Assembly: GCA_023389195.1 (NCBI GenBank)
Contig: JAEWET010000028.1
Location: forward strand, 7,611 to 71,610
DNA length: 64,000 bases
Source of the DNA: Aliihoeflea sp023389195
GTDB taxonomy: Bacteria; Pseudomonadota; Alphaproteobacteria; Rhizobiales; Rhizobiaceae
Direction: 5' to 3'
Each line of letters begins with the position of its first letter. Positions within the stretch are counted from its first letter, which is position 1. The notes beneath the pieces are model-generated. The model saw only the letters and a program-made list of their open reading frames with translations. It made no database searches and was not told where the DNA came from. A program made the translations under genes and the position numbers. Below, piece after piece: positions 60,507 through 64,000 of the stretch.

Positions 60507-62078
60507 TTGACGAATGAAGACCAGCCGGCACCGCGCGCGCCCGGCATCGATCCGCACATCGTCGGGCTCTCGTCCGGCCTCACCATGGGTGCGCTCTTCG
60601 CCAATGCCGTGCGCACGGGACCCGATCGCGTCGCGTTGCAGGAAGGCGAGCGGCAGATCACCTATCGCGAGCTCGACCGGCGCAGCAATCGCCTCGCCCA
60701 CCATCTCGCCGGCCTCAACATCGGACGCGGCGAGCGTGTCGCCATCGTCTCCGAAAACCGCTGCGAATATATCGAGACCTTCATCGCCTGCGCCAAGCTC
60801 GGCATCATCGCCGCCTGCCAGAACTGGCGGCTGGTCGATGCCGAACTGCGCCACTGCGTCGAACTCGTCGCGCCGCAGCTGATCCTCGCCTCAATCCGCT
60901 TTGCCGAACGCGCGGCAGCCCTTGCCGACATCGCGCCGACGCTGGAATTCGGCGCCGCCTACGAGGCCGCACTCGCCGCTTCGAGCGAAGCGCCGGTCCC
61001 CGACCGCTGTGACGGCGAGGACGGGCTCGTCATCCTCTATACGAGCGGCACGACCGGCATGCCCAAGGGTGCGCTGATCAGCCAGCGGGCGGAGATCGCG
61101 CGTGCCTATATCCAGATGACCGACATGCCCAACACGGCCGACGACGCCTTCGTCGCCTGGGCGCCGCTCTTCCACATGGTCTCGACCGATACGGTCTTCA
61201 TGACGCTGATCCAAGGCGGCAAGGTGATCGTCACTGATGGGTTCGACGCGGGCCAACTCGCGCGGATCGTCGCCACCGAAACGCTCGGCCGGCTGACGTT
61301 GATGCCCGGTATGATCACCGCCTTCCTCGACGCCATGAAGGCGGAGGGGCGGCCGGCGCGCGGCGTCAGATGGGTGGGCGTCATGGCCGATCTCGTCCCG
61401 CGCGAGCAGCTTGCCGAGATCACGAGCGCGGTCGGCGCACCTTACCTCAACACGTTCGGTGCCACCGAGACCGGTTTTCCGCCCGCCTCGCTCTCGACCA
61501 TACCGGTCGGCGTGGTGCCGACTTCGCTCGACAAGCACCAAAGTTCGTTCTGCCAGATCAGGCTGGTCGATCCCGACGGCCGCGAGGTGGCGGACGGCGA
61601 GCCGGGTGAACTTGCGATCCGCACGCCCGCGCTCTTTTCCGGCTACTGGAACAACGAGGCGGCCAATGCCGAGGATTTCCGCGGCGGCTGGTTCAACATG
61701 GGCGACGTTTTCCGGCGCAACCCGGACGGCACGCTCTCCTTCGTCGACCGGCGCAAATATCTCATCAAGTCCGGCGGCGAGAACGTCTATCCGGCCGAGA
61801 TCGAGCGCGTGCTCCTTGCCCAGCCAGGCGTGGCCGACGCCGTCGTCGTGCGCAAGCGCGATCCGCAATGGGGCGAGGTTCCGATCGCCTTCGTGGTGGC
61901 AAAGGCGAAGCTCGACGCAAGCGCGCTGATCGAGCGCTGCCGCACCGAGATCGCGCGCTACAAGGTGCCGAAGGAAATCCACTTCGTCACCGATTCCGAC
62001 CTGCCGCGCAGCACCACCGGCAAGATCATGCGGCACGAACTCGAAAAACGCCTCACCGGCGGCACTGGAAAGAACTGA
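60507..62078 (+). CDS. Acyl-CoA synthetase-like AMP-dependent ligase
   Basis: 523 aa from a TTG with GGAGGAG five bases upstream. The AMP-binding motif YTSGTTGMPKG is at about residues 178-188, GATETG follows near residue 330, and the C-terminal Lys 506 lies in STTGKIMRHEL. All catalytic motifs are present. It activates a carboxylic acid to its CoA thioester. The stop shares a base with the next gene (TGATG), so it is coupled to a glutathione S-transferase gene. Confidence 0.9.
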   Translation: MTNEDQPAPRAPGIDPHIVGLSSGLTMGALFANAVRTGPDRVALQEGERQITYRELDRRSNRLAHHLAGLNIGRGERVAIVSENRCEYIETFIACAKLGIIAACQNWRLVDAELRHCVELVAPQLILASIRFAERAAALADIAPTLEFGAAYEAALAASSEAPVPDRCDGEDGLVILYTSGTTGMPKGALISQRAEIARAYIQMTDMPNTADDAFVAWAPLFHMVSTDTVFMTLIQGGKVIVTDGFDAGQLARIVATETLGRLTLMPGMITAFLDAMKAEGRPARGVRWVGVMADLVPREQLAEITSAVGAPYLNTFGATETGFPPASLSTIPVGVVPTSLDKHQSSFCQIRLVDPDGREVADGEPGELAIRTPALFSGYWNNEAANAEDFRGGWFNMGDVFRRNPDGTLSFVDRRKYLIKSGGENVYPAEIERVLLAQPGVADAVVVRKRDPQWGEVPIAFVVAKAKLDASALIERCRTEIARYKVPKEIHFVTDSDLPRSTTGKIMRHELEKRLTGGTGKN

Positions 62079-62755
62079 TGATCGAACTCTACCATTGCGT
62101 GAACGCCCGTTCCTTCCGCCCGCTCTGGGCGCTCGAGGAAATGGGCCTCGCCTACACGCTGCACGTCCTGCCGTTTCCGCCGCGCTACCTCGCGCCCGGC
62201 TACAAGGACATCAACCCGCTCGGCACCATCCCGCTGATGATCGACGGCGATACGCGGATGACCGAATCCGCCGCGATCTGCCACTATCTGGCGACCCGCC
62301 ACGGCCAGAGCCCGCTTGCCGTTTCGCCGGATGAGGCCGACTACGGCGCCTATCTCAACTTTCTCCACATGGGCGAGGCGACGCTGACCTTTCCGCAGAC
62401 GCTGGTGCTGCGCTATCGCCATTTCGAGGAAGAGGCACGCCGCCTGCCGCAGGTCGCAGACGACTATGCGCGCTGGTTCCTGGCGCGGCTGCGCGCCGTC
62501 GATGCGCGGCTCGGCAGCCGCGACTACCTCTGCGCCGGCCGCTTCACCGCCGCCGACATCTCGGTCGGCTATGCGCTGATGCTGGCGACGATGATCGGGC
62601 TCGAGACCGAATTCCCGGCGAATGTGCGCGCCTATTTCGACCGCATCCGCGCACGCGACGGACATCGCCGCGCGTTGGAGCAGCAGGCGGAGGGCGCAAT
62701 GTCCCTTGGCCCGGTGGACGAATTCGGCCGGCCGCTCGCCGCGCTGGCGAAATAG
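62078..62755 (+). CDS. Glutathione S-transferase family protein
   Basis: 225 aa from an ATG overlapping the preceding stop. The N-terminal thioredoxin fold starts IELYHCVNARSFRPLWALEE. A substrate/glutathione-site motif is MTESAAICHYLATR. The C-terminal helical domain contains FTAADISVGYALML. The position after an acyl-CoA synthetase suggests breakdown of a shared substrate, but this is not proven. No key residue appears to be missing. Confidence 0.88.
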   Translation: MIELYHCVNARSFRPLWALEEMGLAYTLHVLPFPPRYLAPGYKDINPLGTIPLMIDGDTRMTESAAICHYLATRHGQSPLAVSPDEADYGAYLNFLHMGEATLTFPQTLVLRYRHFEEEARRLPQVADDYARWFLARLRAVDARLGSRDYLCAGRFTAADISVGYALMLATMIGLETEFPANVRAYFDRIRARDGHRRALEQQAEGAMSLGPVDEFGRPLAALAK

Positions 62756-62769
62756 CCGGCCGAATTATC

Positions 62770-63639
62770 CTAGCCGGCCGCCGTCGCGATCTTGTCCTGC
62801 GTCTTCGTGTCGAAGTCGCTGGCGTCGTGGCGCTCGTGGAGCTGCGTCGCCGGATCACCAAAGGCGCGGTTGACCATGCGCCCGCGCTTGACGGCGGGGC
62901 GGGCATAGATCTCGTCCGCCCAGCGCACGACGTTCTTGTAGTCCTGCACCTGCAGGAACTCGCCAGCCTCGTAGAGCCAGCCCTTCACCAGCCCGCCATA
63001 CCAGGGCCAGATCGCCATATCGGCGATCGTATACTCCTCGCCGGCGATGAAACGGTGCTCGGCGAGCTGCCGGTCGAGCACATCGAGCTGGCGCTTCACC
63101 TCCATCGAAAAACGGTCGATCGGATATTCGAACTTGGCCGGCGCATAGGCATAGAAGTGTCCGAAGCCGCCGCCGAGGTAAGGTGCCGCGCCCATCTGCC
63201 AGAACAGCCAGGAGAAGCATTCGGCGCGGGCGGCCGGGTCGGTCGGCAGGAAGGCGCCGAACTTTTCGGCCAGATGCGTCAGGATCGCGCCCGATTCGAA
63301 AATGCGGATCGGCTTGTCGCCGCTGCGGTCCATCAGCGCCGGGATCTTCGAATTCGGATTGACCGCGACGAAGCCCGAGCCGAACTGGTCGCCGTCGTTG
63401 ATCTTGATCAGCCAGGCGTCATACTCCGCGCCCTTGTGGCCGGCCGCGAGCAGCTCCTCCAGCATGATCGTGACCTTGACGCCGTTCGGCGTCGCCAGCG
63501 AATAGAGCTGTAGCGGATGCTTGCCGACAGGCAGTTCCTTGTCATGCGTCGCACCTGCGATGGGCCGGTTGATGCTGGCGAACCGGCCGCCGCTTTCCTT
63601 GTCCCAGGTCCAGACCTTCGGGGGCGTATATTCGGTCAT
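62770..63639 (-). CDS. yghU: YghU-type glutathione S-transferase, disulfide reductase
   Basis: 289 aa. YTPPKVWTWDKESGGRFASI and INRPIAGATHDKELPVGKHP are the long YghU N-terminal extension. The GST fold follows with LYSLATPNGVKVTIMLEELL, IFESGAILTHLAEKF and, late, FIAGEEYTIADMAIWPWYGG. YghU enzymes act on disulfides and peroxides with two bound glutathiones. The length is typical. It converges on the GST gene to its left. Confidence 0.93.
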   Translation of the reverse strand: MTEYTPPKVWTWDKESGGRFASINRPIAGATHDKELPVGKHPLQLYSLATPNGVKVTIMLEELLAAGHKGAEYDAWLIKINDGDQFGSGFVAVNPNSKIPALMDRSGDKPIRIFESGAILTHLAEKFGAFLPTDPAARAECFSWLFWQMGAAPYLGGGFGHFYAYAPAKFEYPIDRFSMEVKRQLDVLDRQLAEHRFIAGEEYTIADMAIWPWYGGLVKGWLYEAGEFLQVQDYKNVVRWADEIYARPAVKRGRMVNRAFGDPATQLHERHDASDFDTKTQDKIATAAG

Positions 63640-63847
63640 TCAAAAAACTCCGATCGATTTGCAATGCGCCGTCTCCGACGCGCATGGCGGCACGTTAGCC
63701 ACTCGAACCCGGCCTGTCTCTTTTGAAAAATTGAGCTGACGTCTGCGTGATCTGCCAGTGACGGAGCCGCGGACGCGAACCGAACGACGGCCGCGTCGCA
63801 TAGCGAACGCAGACGTGCCCAACCCAAAATTCGATGGAAAACAGGTG
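63640..63847. other. Non-coding gap right of yghU
   Basis: About 208 bases upstream of yghU hold no convincing gene. The yghU promoter should be here. Short frames in it are unconvincing; one runs antisense into the tRNA-like remnant and gives a spurious SVGGSNPSSATP. Confidence 0.4.
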
Positions 63848-63907
63848 TAGCGGAGGAGGGATTCGAACCCCCGACACTGTCCGCCGTCAGCACCAATGGC
63901 ACAGATT
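63848..63907 (-). pseudogene. tRNA 3'-end-like remnant
   Basis: On the minus strand the T-arm stem, TTCGAAT loop and acceptor 3' strand CTCCGCT with an A discriminator are present. A longer variable-arm-like stretch precedes them, suggesting a class II tRNA (Leu, Ser or Tyr type). CACC follows instead of CCA, and the 5' half is missing. The remnant ends where IS-like sequence begins. It looks like a truncated tRNA or a tRNA-derived attachment site. Confidence 0.5.
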
Positions 63908-63923
63908 TGAGGTTGTGATTTAA

Positions 63924-63980
63924 GGAGGATCTGGGCTTCGTCGTAGTGACGAAGGAACGAAGATGAAGCCCAGATCCTCC
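63924..63980. repeat. Inverted repeat around a transposase-like start codon
   Basis: GGAGGATCTGGGCTTC (63924-63939) pairs perfectly with 63965-63980. A nested stem CTTCGTC/GACGAAG sits in the loop. The ATG at 63963 touches the 3' arm and the AAGGA site lies in the loop. Confidence 0.8.
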
Positions 63981-64000
63981 AATGTAAAATCGCCCGCCAA
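63963..64000 (+). CDS. Start of a probable IS3-type transposase OrfA (cut by window edge)
   Basis: An ATG with AAGGA six bases upstream opens a frame that runs out of the window: MKPRSSNVKSPA. This resembles, from memory, the start of IS3-family OrfA proteins in rhizobia. Only 12 residues are visible, so identity is uncertain. The left IS end should lie between about 63908 and 63924. Confidence 0.38.
   Translation, partial: MKPRSSNVKSPA

Noticed and set aside
63636..63902. 88-codon minus-strand frame giving SVGGSNPSSATP
   Set aside because: This string is the usual false translation of a tRNA 3' end; the DNA is the tRNA-like remnant and yghU upstream region.
1..64000. CRISPR arrays
   Set aside because: No short direct repeats with regular spacers were seen; the long repeats found are inverted pairs.

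Overview
The window reads as a chromosomal segment of a high-GC alphaproteobacterium of the order Hyphomicrobiales (Rhizobiales), probably near Mesorhizobium and its relatives. The pointers are rhizobial-type flagellar genes (motC, motE, visN/visR, a DUF1217 gene), two Ku genes with a multidomain LigD, and an frc-type fructose ABC system with a ROK regulator. Genes are tightly packed, often with ATGA or TGATG start/stop overlaps, and GTG or TTG starts are frequent.

Region 1 (1-23638) is a motility regulon. On the minus strand lie a partial lytic transglycosylase, fliK, motC, motB, a FliH-like gene, fliF and one short flagellin. Next come fliP, fliL, flgH, motE, flgI, flgA, flgG, fliE, flgC, flgB, an unknown, fliI, flgF and a DUF1217 gene. 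Reading the other way from a divergent promoter region near 17.3 kb are motA, fliM, fliN, fliG, flhB and an unknown 146-aa gene. The LuxR-type pair visN/visR closes the block. The order is close to the Sinorhizobium meliloti cluster as remembered, except that fliF sits beside the flagellin instead of before visN.

Region 2 (23.9-29.7 kb) is a polyamine-type ABC transporter operon (ATPase, two permeases, binding protein) behind a YtcJ-type amidohydrolase. Region 3 (29.8-38.3 kb) is a DNA end-joining locus. ku1-ligD faces a minus-strand operon of a cardiolipin-synthase-like PLD protein, an EEP-fold phosphoesterase, a 103-aa acidic protein and ku2. A second PLD gene diverges from it.

Region 4 (38.4-48.5 kb) is mixed metabolism and transport: an M19 dipeptidase, an EamA transporter, metNIQ, a PCuAC copper chaperone, an orphan CapK-like ligase, dps, trkH and a D-lyxose-isomerase-like cupin. 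Region 5 (48.5-54.6 kb) is the fructose cluster: an FrcK-like kinase, a PfkB sugar kinase, frcA, frcC, frcB and the divergent regulator frcR. An AT-rich palindrome in the frcB-frcR gap is a likely operator.

Region 6 (54.6-63.6 kb) holds TRAP permease subunits without a binding protein, a CaCA antiporter, a DUF2076 protein, pyrC with a coupled 64-aa membrane protein, an acyl-CoA synthetase-like enzyme coupled to a GST, and a YghU-type GST. The right edge holds a tRNA 3'-end-like remnant next to what looks like the left end of an insertion sequence. Its first gene starts inside a 16-bp-stem hairpin.

Several intergenic gaps carry long imperfect or perfect inverted repeats of at least two families. 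I found no CRISPR array, rRNA or complete tRNA. All functional assignments come from reading the translations and from family knowledge; no searches were run.
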